64,000 bases of DNA from CAXBOO01 sp963977425 (GTDB lineage Bacteria > Bacteroidota > Bacteroidia > Flavobacteriales_D > Luteibaculaceae). This document shows positions 34,145-42,855 of the stretch, in pieces. The stretch covers positions 1 to 64,000 of the forward strand of contig CAXBOO010000006.1 of NCBI GenBank assembly GCA_963977425.1, read 5' to 3'. Both the position numbers and the translations under genes were made by a program. Under the pieces are notes generated by a model. The model saw only the letters and a program-made list of their open reading frames with translations, was not told where the DNA came from and ran no database searches. Numbering within the stretch: the stretch's first letter is position 1; every line of letters begins with the position of its first letter.

Positions 34145-35380
34145 TTACCCCATAACATCCAATGCCTGAGAAATATCGTGTATAAGGTCTTGCGCATCTT
34201 CAACCCCAATAGAGATACGCACTAAGTTTTCGCCAATTCCACTAGCTATTTTCTCATCAGCAGGTACTACTGAATGCGTCATAGAATACGGGTGTTGAGC
34301 TAAACTTTCTGTACTACCCAAACTTACTGCTAACTTTATCAATTTGGTAGCATTCAAGAATTTAAACGCCTCGGCTTCCCCTCCAACTACATTGAAAGAA
34401 ATCATGGCTCCAACACCGTTGCATTGTTTTTCAATCAAAGCTTTTTGTTGCTCATTTTCTGGTAACCCTGGAAACATCACCTTTTCTACTTTAGGGTGTT
34501 TTGCCAAGAAATTAGCCACTTCAATAGCGTTCTCTTCTTGTTTTTTGCAACGGATAGAAAGTGTTTCTAAACTTCTAGAAATCATCCAAGCAGTATGCGG
34601 ATCTATCATTCCTCCGAAAAGCGAACGCATCTTTTTTACCAATAGCATATCTTCTGAAGAACCCAAACAAGCTCCGGCAACCAAATCAGAATGACCACCA
34701 ATGAATTTAGTCGCTGAATACAAAATCAGATCAACACCAAATTCTTTTGGATTTTGCCATACAGGACCCATGTAGGTATTGTCCATCGCAACACGCACTT
34801 TTTTATCTGCAGTACTGTATTGTTTTGCCAAATTGGTACACGCTTCAATATCGATAACGGTATTTGTTGGGTTCGCAGGCGATTCAGTAAAAATCATCTT
34901 CAATGAATCGGCTATGCCTTCTTTTTCAATAAGAGCATGTATTTCATCGGGACTTAAAGTATAATGGAATGGCACCACTTTAATACCAAAGCCTACTAGA
35001 ATGTACTGAATGAATGCGGTGCTTCCTCCATACAATGGCACGCTATACAATAACGTATCACCCGGCTTAAGAAATGCCATAAACATCGCTGAAATGGCCG
35101 ACATTCCACTAGAAAACAAAGCCGCTTCGTCTGTTTTATCCCAAACACACAATCTTTCTTCTGCAATTTGAGCATTTGGATTGTTTATACGGCTGTAAAT
35201 CAATCCTTCCTTTTCACCTTCGTTTGGTTCTTTCAAACCATACCCTAATTCAAAGAAACGTTTCCCTTCCTCGGCTGAGTTAAAAGCAAACGTACTGGTT
35301 AAAAAAACGGGTGGTTTGATCGAATTTTCTGACCAAGATGCATTGTACCCGTGGGACATCATTAAACTTTCTGGCTTCAT
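34145..35380 (-). CDS. PLP-dependent Cys/Met metabolism enzyme (methionine gamma-lyase-like)
   Basis: The 411-residue protein is a member of the cystathionine gamma-synthase/gamma-lyase family. The PLP lysine is in SATKFIGGHSD, and the usual motifs ALFSSGMSAISA, VPLYGGST and TESPANPTN are present. C-terminal VSLGSTESLAQHPYSMTHS is diagnostic for the family. An extended loop (LGYGLKEPNEGEKEGLIYSRINNPN) and a divergent Lrp-type regulator favour a catabolic methionine gamma-lyase over a biosynthetic enzyme, but substrate specificity cannot be read with certainty. It stands alone with its own terminator. Confidence 0.85.
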   Translation of the reverse strand: MKPESLMMSHGYNASWSENSIKPPVFLTSTFAFNSAEEGKRFFELGYGLKEPNEGEKEGLIYSRINNPNAQIAEERLCVWDKTDEAALFSSGMSAISAMFMAFLKPGDTLLYSVPLYGGSTAFIQYILVGFGIKVVPFHYTLSPDEIHALIEKEGIADSLKMIFTESPANPTNTVIDIEACTNLAKQYSTADKKVRVAMDNTYMGPVWQNPKEFGVDLILYSATKFIGGHSDLVAGACLGSSEDMLLVKKMRSLFGGMIDPHTAWMISRSLETLSIRCKKQEENAIEVANFLAKHPKVEKVMFPGLPENEQQKALIEKQCNGVGAMISFNVVGGEAEAFKFLNATKLIKLAVSLGSTESLAQHPYSMTHSVVPADEKIASGIGENLVRISIGVEDAQDLIHDISQALDVMG

Positions 35381-35471
35381 AGGAATGATTTACTTCAAAT
35401 GTCATGATAATATTCATTAATAACCACTAAACCATAAATTATAGAACATATCATTGAAAAATTAAACGCAT

Positions 35472-35490
35472 AAAAGAAAAATATTCTTTT
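35472..35490. promoter_or_regulatory. Inverted repeat in the divergent PLP enzyme/Lrp gap
   Basis: AAAAGAA and TTCTTTT form perfect 7-base arms around AAATA, 42 bases before the Lrp ATG and 91 bases from the PLP enzyme start. The position suits a binding site for the adjacent Lrp-type regulator. The DNA is very AT-rich, so chance is a real alternative. Confidence 0.35.
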
Positions 35491-35532
35491 TAGAATTTTA
35501 TTTACTAAGATTGACAGAACAAATGTTTTGAG

Positions 35533-35988
35533 ATGAAAACCATTAACCTTGACGAAATAGATTTCAAAATTCTGCGATTACTTGAAAAAGACGCTAAAAT
35601 GAATCTGAATCAATTATCCGAACGATTGAATCTTTCGAGAACTCCCATTTACCAGAGAATCAAAAAACTGGAAGACATGAAAGTTATTACGGGTTACCAT
35701 GCTAAAGTAGACTACAGCATAGTGCAACCTCAAATCAAGGCTTATGCTTGGATATCGATTTCTCGACACACCGACCCTACCATTCAAGAATTTGAAAAAA
35801 AAGTAATTCTTCTTCCTCAGATTTTATCCTGCTCTCACGTGAGTGGCACAAAAGATTATTTATTGGAAATAGTGGTGGCCGATTTAGCCGATTACAGAAA
35901 TTTTATCTCAACCCAATTGGCTGAAATAAAAGTGATTGAAAATATAGAATCGAGCTTTGTGCTTAAAGAAATAAAAGCCAAACTATAA
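35533..35988 (+). CDS. Lrp/AsnC family transcriptional regulator
   Basis: The 151-residue protein has the N-terminal winged HTH of the family (LDEIDFKILRLLEKDAKMN, then LSERLNLSRTPIYQRIKKLE) and a C-terminal RAM effector domain with the SGTKDYLLEIVVADL segment. Lrp/AsnC proteins sense amino acids and usually control a neighbouring gene. Here the divergent PLP enzyme of methionine/cysteine metabolism is the obvious target. The gene end overlaps the convergent NTF2-like gene by six bases. Confidence 0.92.
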   Translation: MKTINLDEIDFKILRLLEKDAKMNLNQLSERLNLSRTPIYQRIKKLEDMKVITGYHAKVDYSIVQPQIKAYAWISISRHTDPTIQEFEKKVILLPQILSCSHVSGTKDYLLEIVVADLADYRNFISTQLAEIKVIENIESSFVLKEIKAKL

Positions 35989-36441
35989 TTTGAACGACTC
36001 CCAAGCCAAAGTTTTAATTCGCCATTGGCCAGCTACATAAATAAAGGTGTAAAAATTAACGCCAGTTTCTATTGCTCCGGTAGATTTCACTGTGGCTTTA
36101 AACTCCTCTTTAACGATTGCCATATTCGGCGTTGTCCAGATATCTCTTTTCAACGCTTTTTCCTCAAAACCATTTTTGGTATAAGTGTCTACAGCTTTGA
36201 ATTGCTCTAAACCAAAACTATAACTCACAGACTTTCCGTTGCTTACCCCAACCATAGTAAGCTTAGCATCGGGAATAAAGACTTTATCTACAACACTCCA
36301 ATCCACTTCTACACCTTGATCTACCGAAATGGCATTAAGCAGTTTATCGCATTGCGCATAGACCTTCGAACGTACAGTATCGGACTGTGAATACGCAGTA
36401 AAACTGAGAAATATTAAAACAACATTAATTAGACTCTTCAT
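35983..36441 (-). CDS. Secreted NTF2/SnoaL-like protein
   Basis: The ATG at 36441 is preferred to an upstream start at 36486 because it begins a signal peptide (MKSLINVVLIFLSFTAYSQ). The 152-residue precursor has a mature domain with the cone-shaped NTF2-like pattern: an N-terminal helix, VDKVFIPDAKLTMVG, and a final strand pair (GVNFYTFIYVAGQWRIKTLAWE). Such domains are binding or lyase scaffolds, and the sequence gives no catalytic hint. It overlaps the end of the upstream lipoprotein gene by 17 bases, so it belongs to that unit. Confidence 0.7.
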   Translation of the reverse strand: MKSLINVVLIFLSFTAYSQSDTVRSKVYAQCDKLLNAISVDQGVEVDWSVVDKVFIPDAKLTMVGVSNGKSVSYSFGLEQFKAVDTYTKNGFEEKALKRDIWTTPNMAIVKEEFKATVKSTGAIETGVNFYTFIYVAGQWRIKTLAWESFKL

Positions 36442-37510
36442 AAATACCTTCGCGTTTTGCTTCGAATACACCTTGGCGAGTCGCAAACAAAATACGGTTG
36501 CTTTCTATGATCATGCCCGTGCCTTCGAATCCTTCAACACCATCTACTTTAAGCTTTTGGCTTTGTACAGTATTCCCCACCAATTTGTGACTAAACAAAC
36601 CTTCTATACCACAGTCTGAGTATGAAAAGAACTCTGTACCATCTGAAAAGAAACTTCTTGAGCAATTGTCCAATGTATCCAACAAAGGGAAATTATTCAC
36701 GGTTGTCCAACTATCGCCATTGTTTGATGATAAGTACAATCTATTTACGGTTGAGTCTTTTACTACTGCAGCTAAGTTTCCTCCATGCAGAAAGACATCC
36801 ATGATGTTATTGCCTAGCAAAGTTTTCTTCGAAGAACTTCTTTCAACTTTATACAAGCCTGAGTTGTTGGTAATGAAAAAGAACGCATTTTTAGATTGCA
36901 CAACTTTTTTAAATGCCGTTTCATCAGCATCCAAACCTGTCATATCTCCTACTGTACCTGTCTCACCTAAAAATACAGGCAAAGAATCGGCTACATCACC
37001 TACTACATTCAAATAAGCATAAGCCAGTTTTTGTTGAAATGGTTGATACAATGGAACAATCATCTCATTAAACTCATTTACCATGATACCATCCGAATGT
37101 TTGTCGGCAATTTGATAAACAAAACTAAAACCATTGATACCAATATCAGACAATTTAGCAACGGCTTTGGTTCTTTCCACTGCATTTAGTTTGGCTATAT
37201 AAATACTATCGCGTCCAACGTAAGCCATAGTATTATAAGCAAATCCTGGTGCAGCACCATTGGGTAAATAAGAATAGCTTCTAGGAGTTGCCACTCTATT
37301 TTCTACACCACCCACATTGGTCAATATGCTTTCAGAAAAGCCGATGTAATACTCCGATCCAATTTGAGTCGCATTGATAGCATTGTTACCTGCTCCCAGA
37401 TATACCGGACTCCAAGTTGTGCTAATAAAAACGTCGTTGTTTACTATTTTCTCTTTAGTACATGCTAACATTAGAGCACATACAGCACTGAATAAGATGA
37501 ATTTTTTCAA
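36425..37510 (-). CDS. Lipoprotein with beta-propeller-like (BNR) sequence
   Basis: The 361-residue precursor has a lipobox (LMLAC, Cys17). The mature part is all-beta in character, with one Asp-box-like element (YLSSNNGDSWTTV) as found in BNR/sialidase-type propellers. No catalytic residues are recognisable. It overlaps the glycosyltransferase gene upstream by four bases and the NTF2-like gene downstream, forming a three-gene minus-strand unit. Function unknown; a surface or periplasmic binding role is possible. Confidence 0.65.
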   Translation of the reverse strand: MKKFILFSAVCALMLACTKEKIVNNDVFISTTWSPVYLGAGNNAINATQIGSEYYIGFSESILTNVGGVENRVATPRSYSYLPNGAAPGFAYNTMAYVGRDSIYIAKLNAVERTKAVAKLSDIGINGFSFVYQIADKHSDGIMVNEFNEMIVPLYQPFQQKLAYAYLNVVGDVADSLPVFLGETGTVGDMTGLDADETAFKKVVQSKNAFFFITNNSGLYKVERSSSKKTLLGNNIMDVFLHGGNLAAVVKDSTVNRLYLSSNNGDSWTTVNNFPLLDTLDNCSRSFFSDGTEFFSYSDCGIEGLFSHKLVGNTVQSQKLKVDGVEGFEGTGMIIESNRILFATRQGVFEAKREGIYEESN

Positions 37511-38409
37511 GATTTTTTTGGCTTAACCTTTTGACGGTACACCACAAATAAAAGCAATTTTAGCCAATTAAACTGAGCGACACTCGCCACTCCGCTTTTA
37601 CACAATAGGGTTAAAATAGGAATAGCAAAAGGTGACAAAATCAACAGCAGAATGTGCAATTGCTTTTTCTTTAGTTTATCGTAAACCGATAGCAATCTCA
37701 CAAATTCAGAAAACCCCTCACCGCGCAATGCATGGAGCTCGGCTAAGTTTTTCAAAGCGCTTTTGGTTTTGTCAATAAACTCAACATTGGTATCAATGTA
37801 AGCATGCATAACTGGGTTATCGATATGATCTACTGGCACTCTTTTGCGCTTAAACTTAAAAGCCATCAAAGTATCTTCGTGACCGTACCCTTTGACATGA
37901 GTAGCAAATTTGAATTTCTCAAAAATATCGCGGCGTATGATGAAATTGTTGGTCTTAAAATGCTCGTACGGATACTCTAGTCGATCAACAAAATCTTTTT
38001 GCTCAACTTCATTGGCGTACTTAAACCGCAATTCTCGGCCTTTATCAACTTTAGCAGGAATCTCCATTCCACCACAGGCCACACGGGTTCGGCTTGTGAT
38101 AAAATGCAAGTAGCGCATGATAAAATTGCTACGCACCATCTCAGAATCGCCATCCAAAAACAATAAGTATTCGCCAGTAGTTTTTTCTAAGAATTGATTT
38201 CTAATTACCGAACGACCTTTGTTTTTATAATTTTCAAAGTAGATGTGTTTTTCAAGTAATGCCTTGTTTGTTTCCTTGAATTCCGGATCAGAACCATCAT
38301 CAATGACTGCAATTTCAACATCTGGAAGTTTAGAAATCTGTAGTTCCAAACTTTTAATCAGCCTTTCGATGTTTTGGTTGAACACCGGAATGCAAATACT
38401 TAAAATCAT
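37507..38409 (-). CDS. Family 2 glycosyltransferase
   Basis: The 300-residue protein is a GT-A fold transferase: LSICIPVFNQ at the start, AVIDDGSDPEF for nucleotide binding, then NKGRSVIRNQFLE and the DxD-like metal site LFLDGDSEM. Two hydrophobic stretches near the C-terminus (about 246-290) could associate with the membrane. Substrate and acceptor are unknown. It overlaps the downstream lipoprotein gene by four bases. Confidence 0.88.
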   Translation of the reverse strand: MILSICIPVFNQNIERLIKSLELQISKLPDVEIAVIDDGSDPEFKETNKALLEKHIYFENYKNKGRSVIRNQFLEKTTGEYLLFLDGDSEMVRSNFIMRYLHFITSRTRVACGGMEIPAKVDKGRELRFKYANEVEQKDFVDRLEYPYEHFKTNNFIIRRDIFEKFKFATHVKGYGHEDTLMAFKFKRKRVPVDHIDNPVMHAYIDTNVEFIDKTKSALKNLAELHALRGEGFSEFVRLLSVYDKLKKKQLHILLLILSPFAIPILTLLCKSGVASVAQFNWLKLLLFVVYRQKVKPKKS

Positions 38410-38429
38410 TGATTTGGTTGGCTTTAGGC

Positions 38430-38792
38430 CTATAATTTACAAGCCTTTTGTTTTCGAATGCTAAGATAATGCGCTATTGCCAAAGAAATGGCAGCTGCAA
38501 AAGATATAAATTGAAAAGCTTCGTGTTTTTCCTCTAAAAAAACAGCTAATAACAAGGCCAACAATGATACCACCATGCCAACAACTTCATTGCTACGTTT
38601 GTCAGCACTGTTGTAAACACTAATGGCTACAGCTATTACGCTTATGCACAAGAACACCAACTCAATAGGCTCTGCCAAGTGCAAAAACGGGTAAAAACCT
38701 ATCAGAATAGGAAATGTAGCACAATGCACTAAACATAGCATAGAACTCAAAGCCCCAATTTTATCACTATTTTCGAACAATCGTTTTACCAT
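38430..38792 (-). CDS. MerC domain membrane protein
   Basis: The 120-residue protein has four hydrophobic helices and the MerC family signature at its N-terminus (DKIGALSSMLCLVHCATFP), where the Cys and His-Cys residues can bind metal. MerC proteins were first known as mercuric-ion carriers, but chromosomal Bacteroidota versions sit beside Fur-family regulators and are more probably linked to zinc or another physiological metal. The gene is divergent from a Fur-family gene, with a perfect palindrome overlapping the predicted -33 region. Confidence 0.85.
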   Translation of the reverse strand: MVKRLFENSDKIGALSSMLCLVHCATFPILIGFYPFLHLAEPIELVFLCISVIAVAISVYNSADKRSNEVVGMVVSLLALLLAVFLEEKHEAFQFISFAAAISLAIAHYLSIRKQKACKL

Positions 38793-38802
38793 ATTTCTGC
38801 TA

Positions 38803-38833
38803 CAAATATACGTGCAGAATTTTGCTTTTGCAA
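38803..38833 (-). promoter_or_regulatory. Predicted merC promoter (-7 and -33 elements)
   Basis: On the minus strand TTG (complement of 38831-38833) and TATATTTG (complement of 38803-38810) are separated by 20 bases, matching Bacteroidota -33/-7 architecture. The -7 box ends 10 bases before the MerC ATG. The -33 lies inside the palindrome at 38826-38846. Confidence 0.55.
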
Positions 38834-38846
38834 TACGATTGCAAAA
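38826..38846. promoter_or_regulatory. Perfect palindrome, candidate Fur/Zur-type operator
   Basis: TTTTGCAAT and ATTGCAAAA are perfect 9-base arms around ACG. The 21-base size and dyad symmetry resemble operators of Fur-family dimers. It covers the predicted merC -33 element and ends eight bases before the Fur-family ATG, so one bound dimer could repress both genes. Confidence 0.6.
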
Positions 38847-38854
38847 AGAATGTT

Positions 38855-39256
38855 ATGAATTTTGAAAACACACTGAAAAACAGCGGTTTACGAGTAACCC
38901 AACCTCGAATTGCTATTTTAAAATTTTTTAATGCCTCTAACCGCAGTTATTCTTTGCCTGAATTGGAAGAAAAACTGAAGGTAAATATGGATAGAGCGAC
39001 CATTTATCGCAATCTTTTATCCTTACATAAAAACGGCATTTTACATCAGGTAAAAGACAGCAACGGTGTAAACAAATACATTCAAACAAAACGAGACATA
39101 GCGGGTAACCACGCCCATTTCATTTGTTTAAATTGCGGCAAATTAGAATGTCTAAACAACATGCTTATCAACACTCCTAACTTACCAGAAGGCTACGTAC
39201 TAAAACGGCAAGAATACTTAGTAGAAGGCCAATGTGGGCACTGCGCTAATTTGTAA
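38855..39256 (+). CDS. Fur-family metal-responsive regulator (possibly Zur)
   Basis: The ATG at 38855 is used; an upstream TTG at 38822 would run through the palindrome. The 133-residue protein has the Fur winged helix (LRVTQPRIAILKFF, then MDRATIYRNLLSLHKNGILH) and a dimerisation domain with HAHFICLNCGKLECL and a second Cys pair near the end (GQCGHCANL), giving a structural zinc site. It lacks the long His-rich segment of iron Fur. Placement next to MerC suggests zinc or a related metal, but the metal cannot be told by sequence alone. It overlaps the convergent gpx gene by 11 bases. Confidence 0.88.
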   Translation: MNFENTLKNSGLRVTQPRIAILKFFNASNRSYSLPELEEKLKVNMDRATIYRNLLSLHKNGILHQVKDSNGVNKYIQTKRDIAGNHAHFICLNCGKLECLNNMLINTPNLPEGYVLKRQEYLVEGQCGHCANL

Positions 39257-39884
39257 ACGATAGCTTATCGAGCAATACAAAAGGATCTATTTCTCGTGGT
39301 ATGGCATAATCGTACACTTTGCCATTTTCGTCCACAAATATTTTTTGAAAATTCCACGTCATTTCAATATCCAAATTGCCGTTGTTTGATTTTTGAGTGA
39401 GATAGGCATACAATGGCGAAGTCTCAACAATTTCGGCATTTTCCGCTTTAGGAGGATGACTCAAATACACCTTATCGCACACGTACATTTTCTCTAAAAT
39501 CGGGAATTCGACACCGTAATTTTTTTGGCAAAAACTAGCGATATCTTCTGCTGCACCAGGTTCTTGTTTTAAGAAATTATTAGCAGGCACCCCTATTATG
39601 GCATACTTGCTTGTATCCAAATCGTTGTACATAGCTTGTAATTGTTCGTATTGTGGTGTCAATCCGCATTCGCTTGCAACATTCACTATCATCAGTCGCT
39701 TACCTTTATAAGGAGCCCAATCAAAATTGCTGCCATCCAATTGTTTTACGGATATTTCGTACACACTCTCTATCATCCTTTTTTCTTTAGAATTTGACTT
39801 CGTTTTAACTTCTTTGGTGTTTTCTCCACATGCTATAACAAGTATAGACAACAATAAAATTACACCGAAAATGGGTTTCATCAT
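39246..39884 (-). CDS. Glutathione peroxidase-family lipoprotein
   Basis: The start at 39884 (or the adjacent ATG at 39881) begins a lipoprotein signal peptide (VILLLSILVIAC). An ATG at 39926 would put charged and polar sequence ahead of it. The thioredoxin-fold domain has the peroxidatic Cys in VNVASECGLTPQYEQL, the PANNFLKQEPG loop and MTWNFQKIFVDENG with the Trp-Asn of the active site. The usual Gln of the NQF motif is Asn here. It probably reduces peroxides outside the cytoplasm using thioredoxin-like donors. Confidence 0.88.
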   Translation of the reverse strand: MMKPIFGVILLLSILVIACGENTKEVKTKSNSKEKRMIESVYEISVKQLDGSNFDWAPYKGKRLMIVNVASECGLTPQYEQLQAMYNDLDTSKYAIIGVPANNFLKQEPGAAEDIASFCQKNYGVEFPILEKMYVCDKVYLSHPPKAENAEIVETSPLYAYLTQKSNNGNLDIEMTWNFQKIFVDENGKVYDYAIPREIDPFVLLDKLSFTN

Positions 39885-39925
39885 ACCACAAATATAAGTT
39901 AGCGCATACATACTATATTCGTGCA

Positions 39926-40606
39926 ATGGTTTTACAACAGCACAATATCGACTTCCTTAAAGCAATAGCTAGAAACAACAATCGCGATTGGTTTATGGCC
40001 AATAAGGATAAGTACGAAGCTGCACACCAAAACTCAATTGAATTTGCTGAAGCCGTACTACAAGGATTGCAAAGTGTAGATGAAATTGAGACGGCATCGG
40101 GTAAAAAAAGCTTGATGCGCATTTACAGAGATGTGCGTTTTTCGAAAGACAAAACACCTTACAAAAACAATTGGGGTGGTGGCTTTAAACGCGCTGGAGA
40201 AAACCGAAGAGGGAGTTTTTATTTCCACATAGAACCCGGCAATAGTTTTGTTGGTGGTGGCTTCTGGAACCCTGAGTCGGATGATTTGAAACGCATACGT
40301 TTGGGCATTTCCTTGCGTCAAAACGAATTTGAAAAAATCGTTCTTAGCAAAGAATTCAAAGCTGTATTTGGTGAACTACAAGGGGACAAACTAAAAACTT
40401 GTCCAAAAGGATTCGATAAAACCGACCCTGCACTTAAGTGGTTGCAACACAAACAATTTTTAATCTCAAAAAAATTCAGCGACAAAGAAGTATTGAGTCC
40501 CGACTATGCAAAAAAAGTAACTGAAACTTTTGAAGCCATGTTGCCATTTTTCAATATCATGACAGAGTTTTTAACCACTTCGCCAGATGGTGAATCGTTA
40601 CTATAA
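39926..40606 (+). CDS. DUF2461 family protein
   Basis: The 226-residue protein matches DUF2461: FLKAIARNNNRDWFMANKDKYE at the N-terminus, then RIYRDVRFSKDKTPYKNNWGG and FYFHIEPGNSFVGGGFWNPE. These motifs are strongly conserved in the family, but its biochemical function is not known. It is cytoplasmic, with no signal peptide. It is divergent from the glutathione peroxidase gene with a gap of about 40 bases and nearly touches the convergent DOMON-like gene. Confidence 0.9.
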   Translation: MVLQQHNIDFLKAIARNNNRDWFMANKDKYEAAHQNSIEFAEAVLQGLQSVDEIETASGKKSLMRIYRDVRFSKDKTPYKNNWGGGFKRAGENRRGSFYFHIEPGNSFVGGGFWNPESDDLKRIRLGISLRQNEFEKIVLSKEFKAVFGELQGDKLKTCPKGFDKTDPALKWLQHKQFLISKKFSDKEVLSPDYAKKVTETFEAMLPFFNIMTEFLTTSPDGESLL

Positions 40607-40608
40607 CG

Positions 40609-41097
40609 CTACTTCATATCCAATATAGCCTGACCTCTTTGGGCATGTTTTCTATTGGTTTTTTCGTTCTTCCCAATTGCATAAATAACAGGAATGGTTA
40701 ACGATGCGTTCGGGAAACTATAATACGTTTGATTTTTTCCTTGCAGTGGTCTTTCTAATATGACTTTACGTTTCCCATCAATTATTGCAGCCGAGGTTAT
40801 TTTTATGCTCGAAGGCAACAGTTTGCCTTGATCTCGTCCGTCTAAAAAACGTTCTTCTACTCCATTTATTGAAACCAGTAAAGCATAGCTTCCTTTCATT
40901 TTTTCTTTGCCAAATCCAATGGCAAACCAAGTTTCTACTGGTCCAACCATGGTTACACGCACAATTTCATTTTCCGGAAAAACTTGAACAGCTACTTCTA
41001 TTCCTCCATCTTCTATCGAAAGTTGACCTGAATATTTTTGTGCTTTCAATGAAACAAAACACAGACAAGCCAAAAGCAGTTTTAAAACATTCCCCAT
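40609..41097 (-). CDS. Secreted DOMON-like protein
   Basis: The 162-residue precursor has a signal peptide (KLLLACLCFVSLKAQ). The mature domain shows DOMON-type strands, with VETWFAIGFGKEKMKGSYALLVSING and a closing LQGKNQTYYSFPNASLTIPVIYAIG. DOMON domains bind haem or sugars. A Met in the family's ligand position (EKMKG) is visible, but the second ligand is not clear. It stands alone, divergent from the PIF1-like helicase. Confidence 0.65.
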   Translation of the reverse strand: MGNVLKLLLACLCFVSLKAQKYSGQLSIEDGGIEVAVQVFPENEIVRVTMVGPVETWFAIGFGKEKMKGSYALLVSINGVEERFLDGRDQGKLLPSSIKITSAAIIDGKRKVILERPLQGKNQTYYSFPNASLTIPVIYAIGKNEKTNRKHAQRGQAILDMK

Positions 41098-41211
41098 AAA
41101 AGCATCTAGTATTGAGGCACAAATTAAGTTTTGTGCGTAATTAGTTCGAGTTCTTGCCCCTTTCTTGCAAAAAAAATTTTCATTTTAGCCTATTCTGAGT
41201 AAGCATTAGCA

Positions 41212-42855
41212 ATGAATCAAGAAAAAGCACTTTCAATATTAAAATCGGGTCAAAACGTGTTTTTAACTGGTTCTGCAGGTGCCGGAAAAACCTACATCCT
41301 AAACCAATACATTACCCATTGTAAAGAACAAGGACTTGCCATAGCGGTAACGGCATCTACAGGCATTGCGGCTTCGCATCTTAACGGGCTTACCATTCAC
41401 GCCTGGTGCGGTATGGGCATAAAAGATACTATTGGATCGCGAGAATTATTGAGCATTACCAACCGAGGGCACATCAAAAAACGTGTGCAAAATGCAGCCG
41501 TTCTCATCATCGATGAAATATCGATGTTGCACAAACGACAACTCAACAACATCAACACCATACTCAAGCATTTAAGAGAAAACGAAAAGCCCTTTGGCGG
41601 AATGCAAGTAATCTTGTGTGGTGATTTTTTTCAGTTACCGCCTGTTGGTCAATACGGAGAACTAAGCCGTGACAAAATGGCATTTATGGCTGAAGCATGG
41701 GTAGAACTAGATTTGAGTGTATGCTATCTTACCACACAATACCGACAAAAGGCCGACGAGTTGAGCAACATCCTCAACGCCATTAGAGATAGAAGCTTCA
41801 GCGATGTGCACATCAATTGGCTTAATGATTGCTCTAATAATGAAGTTGATTCGGCTACCATACTCTATACTCACAATGCCAATGTAGACGATGAAAATCA
41901 AAAAAAATTGAATGCTCTTAAAGGGAAAAAAGAGAAATTCAAATCGTCAGGTAAAGGAAACAAAACCTTATTAGAAACTTTAAAACAAACAGTACTCTGT
42001 CCTACCGATTTGGAATTAAAAATTGGGGCGAAGGTCATGTTCATCAAAAACAACTTCGATAAAGAGGTTGTAAACGGGACACTTGGTACTGTAACCGATA
42101 TTAGCGAAAGCGGCTGGCCTATGGTAAAATGCACCAACGGCAATATAGTTGAGGCCGAACCAGAAACTTGGAAGGTAGAAGACGAAAACGGTAAAACTTT
42201 GGCACAATACGAGCAAGTTCCGCTAAGATTAGCTTATGCCATTACGGTACACAAGAGTCAAGGTATGACTTTGGATGCTGCACAAATAGATTTAAGTAAA
42301 ACCTTCGAAAATGGTCAAGGTTACGTTGCTTTATCCAGGTTGCGTAACCTAAAAACACTAAAACTAAATGGTTACAACCTAAAAGCATTGCAAGTAGATG
42401 GATTGGTTTCTAAAGCCGATCTTAGATTTAGACAACTAACAGAAGTTGCTGCCAACAAATACACCGATAAAGAATTGGAAACTTTGAGCGCTAATTTCTT
42501 GAAAAAGTACGCCAATGCTAAATCAAAGAAAAGCAAGCAGGCCGCATCCAAAAAGAGCACTTACGATTTCACGCTAGAAATGGTGAAAGAAAAAAAGCCG
42601 ATTTCAGAAATAGCCAAGGAGCGCGATTTACAAGAAAACACCATCATTACACATTTGCAATCCATTAAAAGTATCTACCCAGATGTAGACCTCAGTTTTT
42701 ATGCTCCAAACGAGATGCATTTAATACTACTTAAAGAAGCTCAAGCTATTTTGAAACGGGAAAACAAAAACGAGAAATCGTTGAAATTGCTTCACGAAAT
42801 GATGGACAAAACCTTGAGTTACGATGAAATAAAACTGGCTTTAGTATTTGTATAA
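41212..42855 (+). CDS. PIF1/RecD-like DNA helicase with C-terminal HTH domain
   Basis: This SF1B helicase of 547 residues has Walker A GSAGAGKT (20-27), TASTGIAASHLNG, Walker B LIIDEISML, CGDFFQLPPVG (motif III), and VHKSQGMTLDAAQIDLS with YVALSRLRNL (motifs V and VI). The C-terminal 90 residues form an HTH_40-like domain, as found at the end of RecQ (TLEMVKEKKPISEIAKERDL). Such enzymes unwind DNA 5' to 3' during replication or recombination. The lycopene cyclase start codon follows its stop directly, so the two are on one message. Confidence 0.9.
   Translation: MNQEKALSILKSGQNVFLTGSAGAGKTYILNQYITHCKEQGLAIAVTASTGIAASHLNGLTIHAWCGMGIKDTIGSRELLSITNRGHIKKRVQNAAVLIIDEISMLHKRQLNNINTILKHLRENEKPFGGMQVILCGDFFQLPPVGQYGELSRDKMAFMAEAWVELDLSVCYLTTQYRQKADELSNILNAIRDRSFSDVHINWLNDCSNNEVDSATILYTHNANVDDENQKKLNALKGKKEKFKSSGKGNKTLLETLKQTVLCPTDLELKIGAKVMFIKNNFDKEVVNGTLGTVTDISESGWPMVKCTNGNIVEAEPETWKVEDENGKTLAQYEQVPLRLAYAITVHKSQGMTLDAAQIDLSKTFENGQGYVALSRLRNLKTLKLNGYNLKALQVDGLVSKADLRFRQLTEVAANKYTDKELETLSANFLKKYANAKSKKSKQAASKKSTYDFTLEMVKEKKPISEIAKERDLQENTIITHLQSIKSIYPDVDLSFYAPNEMHLILLKEAQAILKRENKNEKSLKLLHEMMDKTLSYDEIKLALVFV

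Noticed and set aside
38430..39256. Mercury-resistance operon
   Set aside because: There is no merA, merP, merT or MerR-type regulator. A Fur-family regulator and palindrome point to a physiological metal instead.
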